Source of the DNA: a virus | Length of the DNA stretch: 20,450 bases | Reading direction: 5' to 3' (one strand) | Virus record (IMG/VR): IMGVR_UViG_3300030060_000108 | Location: 1-20,450 of that record | In this document: positions 1-7,012 of the stretch, piece by piece | How the letters are laid out: each line of letters begins with the position of its first letter | Position numbering within the stretch: position 1 is the first letter of the stretch | Made by a program: the position numbers and the translations under genes | Notes under the pieces: generated by a model | What the model was told of the DNA's origin: nothing | Seen by the model: only the letters and a program-made list of their open reading frames with translations | Database searches by the model: none

Positions 1-221
1 TTAATAGATCCACTATCACCAAACTCTAAATCATAATTACTAGGAACATTATTTAGTTCACAGCAGTCATTTAATACTTGTACATCACCTGATGTGGTCC
101 AACCATTAGCATTACCAGTTTCAAAGTTACCATTGGTAATTAGGTTGTTAGTTGTTATCTCTTCTGCTTTAGCTCCAAGAGTAACAAGAGTTAATACTAA
201 AAATGTAATTAACCATTTCAT
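1..221 (-). CDS. Secreted protein with a possible carbohydrate-binding (galactose-binding-like) domain, partial
   Basis: The reading frame starts at ATG 221-219 and stays open to the window edge, so the C-terminus is missing (73 complete codons are visible). The N-terminus MKWLITFLVLTLVTLGAKA is a clear signal peptide with an AKA cleavage site before EE, so the product should be exported. The mature part begins with NLITNGNFETGNANGWTTSG. Openings of the type NG-F-E-G-GW are typical of galactose-binding-like and CBM beta-sandwich domains. A CC pair follows and may form a disulfide. The start overlaps the stop of the preceding gene (ATGA), which suggests translational coupling. The function in the phage is unknown; a ligand- or envelope-binding role is inference. 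Confidence 0.7.
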   Translation of the reverse strand, partial: MKWLITFLVLTLVTLGAKAEEITTNNLITNGNFETGNANGWTTSGDVQVLNDCCELNNVPSNYDLEFGDSGSI

Positions 222-430
222 TTTAGTATAAGTTTTTTAATTGATTTTGATCCATCTATATTAGACTCTAACTCAGCCATTGATTTTATGCATTGATACT
301 TAATATGAGATTTAGCAGATCTTTTAGCTATACGAGCTCCCTTTAAACATTCAGACATCGTGCTTTGTATACGAGCTTCCTTAATCTCTCCGTTAATAAT
401 CATAAGTAGAGCTACAACTAGTTCTGGCAT
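218..430 (-). CDS. Small phage protein with hydrophobic N-terminus, function unknown
   Basis: This 70-residue protein starts MPELVVALLMIINGEIKEAR. The first 13 residues are hydrophobic and the rest is basic, with two cysteines (in SECLKG and YQCIKS) separated by about 19 residues. It could be a short membrane-anchored or exported protein with a disulfide, but the hydrophobic stretch is short for a membrane span. The start shares its first base with the last base of the previous stop (TAATG), and the stop overlaps the next start (ATGA), so it is embedded in a coupled operon of envelope-type genes. I recognise this gene type from marine phage genomes by memory only and know of no function. Confidence 0.65.
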   Translation of the reverse strand: MPELVVALLMIINGEIKEARIQSTMSECLKGARIAKRSAKSHIKYQCIKSMAELESNIDGSKSIKKLILK

Positions 431-810
431 TAGTGTGCTGTCTTTCCGTTAGCTCTTACTTTATCTTTTAAATCTTCAATATCAGCTAATGCTTTTTCTA
501 ATTGTGATTGTAAAAATTCTATATTAACTTTGTTAGTCATATTCATCTCTTGAGTTTGTTCCATTTTCTCTACAGATTTATATAAATCTTCTAATAAAAA
601 ATGTTGCTCCTGGTCCACAGGGACTTGCTCAGATTTTTTTAACAAATCATTTTCAAATAATTCTCTTGATGTCTCTAGGGATACTAGTCTTGCTGTTAAT
701 TCTGTGTATGCGAATACGCCAGCTGCAACGAGCAAAATCAAGCTAGCAACCGTCTTCATAGGCATCTGCACGGCAGCAGATTCCGATATGTTTAGTGGTT
801 TATTTTTCAT
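430..810 (-). CDS. Membrane-anchored coiled-coil protein, inner-membrane spanin candidate
   Basis: This is a 126-residue protein. Residues 1-19 are a cytoplasmic-type leader ending in MPMK, residues 20-36 form one hydrophobic span (TVASLILLVAAGVFAYT), and the remainder is charged and predicted helical, with heptad-like spacing in LEDLYKSVEKMEQTQEM and LEKALADIEDLKDKVR. That gives an N-in membrane anchor with a periplasmic coiled coil, the architecture of an i-spanin (Rz-like). It begins directly at the end of a phage lipoprotein gene (TAATG junction), which would be the matching outer-membrane partner. In known Rz/Rz1 pairs the i-spanin gene normally comes first or encloses the other, so the reversed order argues for caution. 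It could instead be a virion or superinfection-related membrane protein. Confidence 0.6.
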   Translation of the reverse strand: MKNKPLNISESAAVQMPMKTVASLILLVAAGVFAYTELTARLVSLETSRELFENDLLKKSEQVPVDQEQHFLLEDLYKSVEKMEQTQEMNMTNKVNIEFLQSQLEKALADIEDLKDKVRANGKTAH

Positions 811-1499
811 TATCTAGGATGTTTCCAATCCTTCATTTTTTCTACGTTTGCTTTCTTTCTATCTTCTTCTGCTTTAATTTTATCCATAGCTTCTAACTCT
901 GCTGTTATCTTTGCTTGTTCAGCTTCGTCAGCTTTTCTTCTATCTTCCATACGTTTTACATATGTATTATAGTCTGGTCTTTCATGATCATATTTAGACC
1001 ATAATTGTTTTGCTTCTTTACCAATCTTACCATCTATAGGACAAGGTGTCCCTGCTTGGATCATAGATTCAAATACTCTTTCATCTTGACAAAGTATAGC
1101 TACTGCTGCAACTTTCATACCAAAATCATTAAGTATTCTAGCTAATTTTAATCTTTCACAATTCTTATCTATTGCATGCTTACCACCACTAATACCAATA
1201 CCAAATGTTTGAATACCCATAGATACACCTACAGCACAAACATCTTGCGTCATTGAATTATACGAGGGTGCTCCAGCACTTGGAGGTGCTGATTTTGTAT
1301 TAGATGTAGAATTATTAGTTGTTGTACTATTAGAACTAGATCCAGACTGGTAGGTTGTAGTTGCTGTGGATGTATACCCACCCTCAATCGCAGTATTAGA
1401 ACCTGAAGTATTAGTCTGTGTAGATCCTGCCATTACTGCAGCTGTCATACAGCCAGAAAGTAATACTAGTAATGTTATTAATATAAGGGGTTTCTTCAT
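810..1499 (-). CDS. Phage-encoded lipoprotein
   Basis: This 229-residue protein has a bacterial lipoprotein signal: MKKPLILITLLVLLSGC, with lipobox L-S-G-C and the lipidated cysteine at residue 17. A long Ser/Thr/Asn-rich stretch follows (about residues 25-75), suited to a flexible linker. Next comes a conserved-looking core with four cysteines (QDVCAVGVSMGIQ, KNCERLKLAR, AILCQDERVFESMIQ, AGTPCPIDG) that could form two disulfides. The tail is highly charged and helical (EAEQAKITAELEAMDKIKAEE). It should be anchored in the inner or outer membrane, facing the periplasm. It is followed without a gap by the membrane coiled-coil gene, so the two may act together at the envelope during lysis. The core resembles an uncharacterised family in marine phages; the spanin idea is inference. 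Confidence 0.7.
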   Translation of the reverse strand: MKKPLILITLLVLLSGCMTAAVMAGSTQTNTSGSNTAIEGGYTSTATTTYQSGSSSNSTTTNNSTSNTKSAPPSAGAPSYNSMTQDVCAVGVSMGIQTFGIGISGGKHAIDKNCERLKLARILNDFGMKVAAVAILCQDERVFESMIQAGTPCPIDGKIGKEAKQLWSKYDHERPDYNTYVKRMEDRRKADEAEQAKITAELEAMDKIKAEEDRKKANVEKMKDWKHPR

Positions 1500-1501
1500 A
1501 A

Positions 1502-1726
1502 TTAAGTATCTTGTTCTGATTCTTCTAACTCATAGCAACCAAATTTAATATACATACGATGTTCATTTACATCTATTCTACCTATCTCTTCTATTTTTTT
1601 AAGAGATTGAGTATAGCCTGAAACTAAACAATCATATTCACTATCAAATGGAAACTCATGGACATGCGGAGGTAAACAAGTTTCCGCAACGTATGAGCAT
1701 AATAAAAAAGCTAATCCAAATTTCAT
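1502..1726 (-). CDS. Small secreted cysteine-containing protein, function unknown
   Basis: This is a 74-residue product with a short hydrophobic N-terminus (MKFGLAFLLCSYVAETC) that resembles a signal peptide, although it is short. It contains four cysteines, three of them after residue 16 (TCLPPH, YDCLVSGYT, KFGCYELEE). No lipobox fits, because the residues before Cys17 are A-E-T. The mature part is acidic at its end. The start codon overlaps the stop of a 26-residue membrane gene (ATGA) and the lipoprotein gene begins 2 bases after this stop. The pattern points to the periplasm. From memory, similar short genes occur in marine phages without known function. Confidence 0.65.
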   Translation of the reverse strand: MKFGLAFLLCSYVAETCLPPHVHEFPFDSEYDCLVSGYTQSLKKIEEIGRIDVNEHRMYIKFGCYELEESEQDT

Positions 1727-1803
1727 TTATATCCTGGTTCTAAAAATATTGCCATTAATATTATCAATATTATTAGTGTTCCTGTGAAGTAATAATTCAT
1801 CAT
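1723..1803 (-). CDS. 26-residue single-span membrane microprotein
   Basis: A short frame between two longer genes encodes 26 residues: MMNYYFTGTLIILIILMAIF followed by LEPGYK. Residues 8-21 form one continuous hydrophobic span with a short polar tail. The first of two adjacent ATG codons is at 1803-1801, with GGGG a few bases upstream as a possible ribosome binding site. The TGA stop overlaps the next start (ATGA), which supports real translation and coupling. The gap it fills would otherwise be the longest non-coding stretch in this part of the operon. Holin- or antiholin-like activity is possible but nothing shows it. Confidence 0.5.
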   Translation of the reverse strand: MMNYYFTGTLIILIILMAIFLEPGYK

Positions 1804-1821
1804 TATACCCCATAGTGTTTA

Positions 1822-2253
1822 TTATTTTTTAACTAAAGATCCACCAAAGTATAAGCCTATAATAGCTGCTACTAAGTTAGTATCTAGTGGTGTAATGACT
1901 AAACTATTTGAAGATAGTGTTACCCATTTCATTATTTCTTTTTCAGGTAAGAATAAAAATCCAGGTTTAAATTCTAAGTAACCTACAATGACACTTACAT
2001 CTGGCGATAATAGTGGCATTAATTTTGGTAATAGTACTATTGAAAAAACAGCTATCAAAGCTATAATTCTTCTAGTCCACTGAAAACCTACGTTATTATA
2101 TTCTCTTGCTTCCCTAAAACCTTTTTGCTGAACTTCTGCTCTTTGTAAAAGCATCTTTTGTTCTGCTTGTTTTGCTTTAATGCTTTGTGACCAGATACTC
2201 ATCACACCACCAAGTACAGTGGATCCTAGCATTGTAATCATTTCAAATGGCAT
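1822..2253 (-). CDS. Multi-span membrane protein, holin candidate
   Basis: This 143-residue protein has three hydrophobic segments: about residues 5-21 (MITMLGSTVLGGVMSIW), 62-82 (IIALIAVFSIVLLPKLMPLL) and 122-140 (LVAAIIGLYFGGSLV). A basic and glutamine-rich helical stretch separates the first two (SIKAKQAEQKMLLQRAEVQQ). Size and topology fit a holin or holin-like inner-membrane protein, and the gene sits four genes after the lysozyme. A strong Shine-Dalgarno, AAGGAG, lies 5 bases before the ATG. Family identity cannot be fixed from sequence alone. The long internal coiled-coil-like linker is unusual for a holin, so a structural or exclusion membrane protein remains possible. Confidence 0.6.
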   Translation of the reverse strand: MPFEMITMLGSTVLGGVMSIWSQSIKAKQAEQKMLLQRAEVQQKGFREAREYNNVGFQWTRRIIALIAVFSIVLLPKLMPLLSPDVSVIVGYLEFKPGFLFLPEKEIMKWVTLSSNSLVITPLDTNLVAAIIGLYFGGSLVKK

Positions 2254-2255
2254 TG

Positions 2256-2471
2256 TTACTCCTTTGTATTTGATTGGTTTATTTCTAGTTCTTTTATTTT
2301 TTTATTAGCATCATCTAGGTCCTGTGTTACATGTTCTAGCTTCTGCAATGTACGTTTATTAGCACTATCTTTAGACTTACCAGCATCCTGTAACTCAGCA
2401 ACTTCTTGCTTTAGGATTCTGACTTGTTCTTTATACTCTTGGATAATATCCTGATACTCAGGTTTAGACAT
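2256..2471 (-). CDS. Small coiled-coil protein
   Basis: This 71-residue protein consists almost entirely of charged heptad-type helix (IIQEYKEQVRILKQEVAELQ, LQKLEHVTQDLDDANKKIKE), with no cysteine, no signal peptide and no membrane span. It is probably an oligomerising cytoplasmic helix. The stop lies 2 bases before the next ATG, and the Shine-Dalgarno of that next gene is inside the 3' end of this one, so expression of the two is probably linked. No clear Shine-Dalgarno precedes its own start. The function is unknown; a regulator or partner of the neighbouring membrane proteins is a guess from position. Confidence 0.6.
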   Translation of the reverse strand: MSKPEYQDIIQEYKEQVRILKQEVAELQDAGKSKDSANKRTLQKLEHVTQDLDDANKKIKELEINQSNTKE

Positions 2472-2482
2472 TTAAAAGTATA

Positions 2483-2587
2483 TTATACTATTATAGCACC
2501 TAGGATAAAACCTACAACCGCACAAATGACGCAGTGGTAGTTTTTTTCCCAAAATTCCTTCACTTTATTTTTTATTTCTTCTATCAT
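2483..2587 (-). CDS. 34-residue membrane microprotein
   Basis: A short frame (ATG 2587-2585, TAA 2485-2483) encodes MIEEIKNKVKEFWEKNYHC, then VICAVVGFILGAIIV. The N-terminal half is an amphipathic charged helix and the C-terminal half is a single hydrophobic span with a GxxxG-like GFILG motif. The start is preceded by AGGAGT at a good distance, which is stronger evidence of translation than most starts here have. The gene fills the space between the XhlA-like gene and the coiled-coil gene. Its topology (charged helix then C-terminal span) matches the XhlA-like gene before it, so the two may be partners. Function is not known. Confidence 0.65.
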   Translation of the reverse strand: MIEEIKNKVKEFWEKNYHCVICAVVGFILGAIIV

Positions 2588-2598
2588 GTTTACTCCTA

Positions 2599-2814
2599 TT
2601 AATTAAATAAACCTATTAATGTTAGTATTGTTGCTCCAAGACCTCCAAGTATAGCGTATAATACTTTGTCTATCTTACCGTGTAATTTATCTATATCCTC
2701 ATGTATATGCTTTAGATGATTATTTTTTATGGTACTAACTTCCCTCTTTAACCCTGTGATATAACCATATAATGATATGATATGTTCGTTGGTTGTTTTG
2801 GGTTGTTTAGCCAT
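2599..2814 (-). CDS. Hemolysin XhlA-like membrane protein, holin-associated
   Basis: This 71-residue protein has a coiled-coil-prone polar region (residues about 8-49: SLYGYITGLKREVSTIKNNH, EDIDKLHGKIDK) followed by a C-terminal membrane span at residues 51-70 (VLYAILGGLGATILTLIGLF). This is the layout of the XhlA/haemolysin family, small proteins that act with a holin and endolysin in Bacillus PBSX-type lysis cassettes. The gene directly follows the lysozyme-like gene (2 bases between stop and start), as expected for a lysis module. A spanin-like or other tail-anchored role is an alternative. Family assignment rests on layout and general sequence appearance. Confidence 0.65.
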   Translation of the reverse strand: MAKQPKTTNEHIISLYGYITGLKREVSTIKNNHLKHIHEDIDKLHGKIDKVLYAILGGLGATILTLIGLFN

Positions 2815-2816
2815 TA

Positions 2817-3284
2817 TTAAAACTTTTTCTCAAATTTTGATATGTATTCATCATGTTTTTTTGTTCTTGATGGCCTAAGTTCATTAGCTGGCCTTAAATT
2901 TTTTTGCATTAAAAACTCTGCAGCTTCATTACCAGTTTTAAAATTTTGTTTTAAATATCTTTTTGCTTCAGGTTCTGTTAAAAAATAATCTATCTGTCCT
3001 TTCCAATTAGTTTTATAATCTGGTACTTTTTTTAATAGTCCTTCTACTCTAGTTGGAAATGTAAATTGAAACAAACCAATACCTTTATTTTTAGCAGTTG
3101 TTTTTTCTACAGCGTCTACTTTAAAATTACTTTCAGCTTGTATATTAGCTAGTATTCCTAAACTTTTACTTCTATCTAATTTTTTTTCATTAATTAAATA
3201 ATTGTAAATCTCTATATCACTTACAGTGGATAGAGGTTTTTTAATGGGTGTAATTAGTTTATCTGTTTGTTGACTTACATTCAT
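2817..3284 (-). CDS. Lysozyme-like muralytic enzyme (phage tail lysozyme type), probable endolysin
   Basis: The 155-residue product from ATG 3284 has a lysozyme/transglycosylase-like core: LGILANIQAESNF with the probable catalytic Glu51, then GIGLFQFTFPTR, a substrate-groove-like motif, and WKGQIDYFL, NEAAEFLM and LRPSRTKKHDEYI. This is the pattern of the Phage_lysozyme2 (tail lysozyme) family, which cleaves peptidoglycan. The frame also stays open to a TTG at 3320, overlapping the previous gene by 14 bases and adding 12 residues (MVKINLLILIIIM as read from there). Neither start has a clear Shine-Dalgarno. I prefer the ATG, but the TTG form would carry a hydrophobic signal-anchor-like N-terminus. 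Position between the ejection proteins and the holin-like genes suits either an endolysin or a virion-associated lysozyme. Confidence 0.8.
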   Translation of the reverse strand: MNVSQQTDKLITPIKKPLSTVSDIEIYNYLINEKKLDRSKSLGILANIQAESNFKVDAVEKTTAKNKGIGLFQFTFPTRVEGLLKKVPDYKTNWKGQIDYFLTEPEAKRYLKQNFKTGNEAAEFLMQKNLRPANELRPSRTKKHDEYISKFEKKF

Positions 3285-3306
3285 AATTATTATTAATATT
3301 AATAAA

Positions 3307-6300
3307 TTAATCTTTACCAAATAATTTCTGTGTTTGTTCTTTTATATTTTGTGGTATAAACTCATCTATTCTTATAGGTTGTTTATAGTTTTCTATTTTA
3401 TAAACAGAAAATGCAGCATCATATTTATCAGCTATTTTAGTTATAAGAGCATCTATTTTATCTACATTTTTTTCGTATTGCTCTTGTGTAATTAAACCTC
3501 TATTTAATTTATTAACTTGATCTTGTATCTGCTGTCTTGCCGCATTAAGTTTTCTTCTTAATTCTCCAGCTTTTAATGCTTGTAATTTATCTATAGATTT
3601 AGTTTCTACTTTAAATCCTAGAGCTCTAAATAATGCACCTATTTCTGTCTCTTTAGTTCTGTAAGGTGACTCATTACCTTTTCTTGCAGTATCTATTCTT
3701 TGTGTTGAAAATGATCCAGGTAAAAAAGGTATGTTAGGTGTTAAATCTTGTATTAAATCTTTACCTATAACTTTTAAATTTTCAAAATCATTTATACCTA
3801 GCCCTCTAGTTTTTCTTTGACCATACATGTCATAACCTACAAGAGAACTTAAAACTTGACCTGCTATACCAAAATTAGGCTGAACTGGTGCAGGTAAATA
3901 TGGAAATAAATTACCACCGACATCAAAAATATCTCCACCAGGAACAAATCTAGTTAAGTTTACATATTTAGGGCCTTCAAAAGGTGAGTCATCAGTTTTT
4001 GGAACAGGCAATTTTATCTCTCGATATGGCATAAAATCAAACATAAATGTACCTTTTTGTTTTTCTAACATCAAAGCTCTTTCTGCTTTCTCATCACCAC
4101 CACCTACCAAATTACCCATTGCATTTAAACCGTAACCAAGTGCTGCATACTTTAAATACTTCCAAGGTCTAACAACTGCAGTTTCTGCAAGTATTGGAAC
4201 TATTCTATATGTGTAAGCTAAAAATGGAGTCATTGATAATCTCATCCAATTTATAGCAGGTGCATTAATATTATAATCTATAAAAGATCTTCGAGCATCT
4301 AGCCCAGCTTCTGCTGCAGAATAGCCTTTTGCTAATCTATCTTGAAATACTGATAATCTAAATACATGATCTTCAAATCTATACCAATCAGTAAGTTTAG
4401 CTAATGGATTATTTTTTCTAATATCTTGATACACATTTAATGCAGCTTTAGATCCACTAGTAAATGCATTTCCATCATATTTGTATGGCATAGCTAAAGC
4501 TAGTTCTTGAATTTTACCAAGTTCTTTTGTTACAAAATCTGCCTCGAATACACCACTTCTTTGTGCAAGTTGTACTAAATCAGAAACTCTATCATCAAAC
4601 TGGCCTTCTTTACCTGTAATTAAATTTTTTATAATACTTTCATCTTGTTTGTAATTCATTAATGCTTTATATGCTTTAGGCAAATACTTAAAATCTGCAT
4701 CAATTAAATCATGTAATACAAAATTACTTACAATATTATTAGTATGTACAGTTGGATTCCAAGCTGTTTTAGATACTTTCCAAAGAGAATTTGCTTTTCT
4801 ATAAAGCGATAAAGCATCATGACTTGTAGTATTATAAAATTTAGTAGTTGATAATAAATCTTTATAAACTTCTTCTGGAACATATTTATCAGCTAAACCA
4901 CCATATCTAAATCTAGATGCAGGATTTTTAGGATCAATCCTAGTTGTTGGCATCTTAACAAGTTTATTTTTTAATTCTTGTGGTAAATCAGCGTACTGTG
5001 CTTTTGTGTATGTATAAGGTTGTTTTGCTAAACTATCATAAAATTTTAATTGTGGTAGTGTGCTAGAAAAAGCTCTACCAGTTTCAGCTATAGCAAATGC
5101 TGCATCTTCTATCTCACCTAAACCTACTCTTTGGGGTTTAGTAAACTCCCATCTAATTTCTACTTCATCAGTTGGTTTTAATTTAGCGTAATCTTTTTCA
5201 CTACTATTTAAAAGTTCCCAACCTCTATGGTTATTTAATCTTTCTTTTTTACCAACAACATCTTCAAATAAATATTTTTTACCAGTCGCACCTGGTACAT
5301 CCTCTAATTCAAATATAGGTTTTTCTCTTAGTGATGTAGTAGTAAATGCTATTTGATCTTTATAATAATCTTCGTACTCTTGTTTAGTAACTTTTTGATA
5401 TGCACCTCTTAATTTTAATTCTTCACCAAAACCTCTAGGTTCATCTTTATATTTAGAGTAAGTTCTTTTTAAATATGTATCTTTATTTTTTAAAAAAGTT
5501 GCAGGTGATAATATTCCCATATCAACATAATCTTGTGCGACTTCTGTAATTAAATCTCTAGCTTCTTTAGATATATTATTTAAAGCCTCTGTTTGTACTT
5601 TAAATATATTATCACCTTCTAGCATATTAAATAAAATTTTACTTTCATCTTCAGTTAAATTTTTATGAATTTTAATAGCTAGATCAGAAAATCTAGAAGC
5701 TATGTTTGCGGCATGACCTTGTGCACCAGCTTGTAATTTTTTATAATTAGCTGGTAGTTTATAATTATCTATAAAGTATCTGCCAAGCAAATCATATAAA
5801 GATTCAGTAACTTCTACAGTTTCATCCTCTTGATTTTTTCCAAATTGTCTTTTATAAGTTTTTGTTTTGCTTAATTTTTTTGTAAGTTTAATACCACCTG
5901 CACCAGCTAAAAAACCTATACCCATTCTACCAAACTTGCTGCTTATTGGTGCTTCTTCTTCAGCTGTTTGATAAGCATATATACCACTAAATGCACCAGT
6001 TCCTAATTCTGCACCACTTAATCCTTTAATAGGTATTTGTGTTCCAGGTATTGTTACTTGTTTATCACCCGATATTTGCTCGTACAAAGGTTTACCAAAT
6101 CTTTCTTCATATACATCTAAAAATTGTTTATAGAATTTTCTAACTCCTCGTAGCATATCTGCTTTACCACTAGGTATATCATTTAATTTTTCTGGTTCTT
6201 GTACATCAATTTTATTTCTAATTTCAATATCTCTTTTATTTAAACCAGCTTCGTTAAATAATTGTTGTTTATGCAAATTATTAGCAGCAGCAGCTTTTAC

Positions 6301-7008
6301 ACTTATATCAATATCTTTACTACCTTTAAATCCTGGTACTCCTAATTCTATTTTTTCACCTTTAAATTTTTTAACACCTGCACCTATTACAGGAGATAAT
6401 ATCGCACCACCAACTGCTGATGCTGCAGCTTGTTTAGGTCTACTATCTAATATACTTTCCTCATCTACATAACCAAGTGCACCAGCTATACCAGATGTAA
6501 CAAATCCATACTTAGCCATTTTATATAATGTTTTAGCTTTTGTTACAGGTAATAACCATCCTGCAGGATCTAATATAGCACCACCAAAGTATGCAGCAGC
6601 AACTAAATATCCACCAGGACCGTCAAAATCTTCATATAATTTTTTTTGCTGTTCTCTTAATTCTTCTAATGAGGATGCACCTAATAAATTTCCACCTGAC
6701 ATTTGATTGACACCTCTAGCAGTATCTAAAAAACCTAAATAAAAAGCATTACCTACTTTTTTACTTAATGCTACATCTTCATCTGTACCTGTATTAAATT
6801 CACCTGTATTTACAAATTTAAGATATGGATTTTTCTCTTCAGGTAATTCTAAAGGTTTAGTATAATCTACTGGTGGATCCTCTGTAGATGTAGAAAAAAG
6901 ACTTTCATTACGATCACCTGCACCCAGGTATTGATCATAAGGATTATTAAGTGCACTACCCTCGGTAATACTATCTGTATTTAAAAATTTATCGTAAGGA
7001 TTAGCCAT
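3307..7008 (-). CDS. Very large internal virion/ejection protein candidate
   Basis: At 1233 residues this is by far the largest gene. The N-terminus carries three copies of a short motif: NPYDKFL (3-9), NPYDQYL (22-28) and NPYLKFV (60-66), separated by disordered acidic linkers. Glycine/alanine-rich hydrophobic segments occur near 133-210 (YLVAAAYFGGAILDPAGWLL, AASAVGGAILSPVIGAGV), 330-375 and 920-970 (LAYTYRIVPILAETAVV). The rest is mixed charged helix with many Tyr and Lys residues. Length, membrane-active-looking segments and position after the tail genes match the large ejection proteins of short-tailed phages (T7 gp16 or P22 gp16 roles), which pass into the envelope during DNA entry. No catalytic domain is evident. 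The lysozyme gene follows separately rather than being fused to it. Confidence 0.7.
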   Translation of the reverse strand: MANPYDKFLNTDSITEGSALNNPYDQYLGAGDRNESLFSTSTEDPPVDYTKPLELPEEKNPYLKFVNTGEFNTGTDEDVALSKKVGNAFYLGFLDTARGVNQMSGGNLLGASSLEELREQQKKLYEDFDGPGGYLVAAAYFGGAILDPAGWLLPVTKAKTLYKMAKYGFVTSGIAGALGYVDEESILDSRPKQAAASAVGGAILSPVIGAGVKKFKGEKIELGVPGFKGSKDIDISVKAAAANNLHKQQLFNEAGLNKRDIEIRNKIDVQEPEKLNDIPSGKADMLRGVRKFYKQFLDVYEERFGKPLYEQISGDKQVTIPGTQIPIKGLSGAELGTGAFSGIYAYQTAEEEAPISSKFGRMGIGFLAGAGGIKLTKKLSKTKTYKRQFGKNQEDETVEVTESLYDLLGRYFIDNYKLPANYKKLQAGAQGHAANIASRFSDLAIKIHKNLTEDESKILFNMLEGDNIFKVQTEALNNISKEARDLITEVAQDYVDMGILSPATFLKNKDTYLKRTYSKYKDEPRGFGEELKLRGAYQKVTKQEYEDYYKDQIAFTTTSLREKPIFELEDVPGATGKKYLFEDVVGKKERLNNHRGWELLNSSEKDYAKLKPTDEVEIRWEFTKPQRVGLGEIEDAAFAIAETGRAFSSTLPQLKFYDSLAKQPYTYTKAQYADLPQELKNKLVKMPTTRIDPKNPASRFRYGGLADKYVPEEVYKDLLSTTKFYNTTSHDALSLYRKANSLWKVSKTAWNPTVHTNNIVSNFVLHDLIDADFKYLPKAYKALMNYKQDESIIKNLITGKEGQFDDRVSDLVQLAQRSGVFEADFVTKELGKIQELALAMPYKYDGNAFTSGSKAALNVYQDIRKNNPLAKLTDWYRFEDHVFRLSVFQDRLAKGYSAAEAGLDARRSFIDYNINAPAINWMRLSMTPFLAYTYRIVPILAETAVVRPWKYLKYAALGYGLNAMGNLVGGGDEKAERALMLEKQKGTFMFDFMPYREIKLPVPKTDDSPFEGPKYVNLTRFVPGGDIFDVGGNLFPYLPAPVQPNFGIAGQVLSSLVGYDMYGQRKTRGLGINDFENLKVIGKDLIQDLTPNIPFLPGSFSTQRIDTARKGNESPYRTKETEIGALFRALGFKVETKSIDKLQALKAGELRRKLNAARQQIQDQVNKLNRGLITQEQYEKNVDKIDALITKIADKYDAAFSVYKIENYKQPIRIDEFIPQNIKEQTQKLFGKD

Positions 7009-7012
7009 TAAA

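Noticed and set aside
2490-2498. Extended -10 sequence TGCTATAAT on the minus strand
   Set aside because: The -10 is perfect but the nearest -35-like hexamer (TTGTAG) is poor, and the site lies inside the 34-residue gene in very AT-rich DNA. It may be real but cannot be supported.
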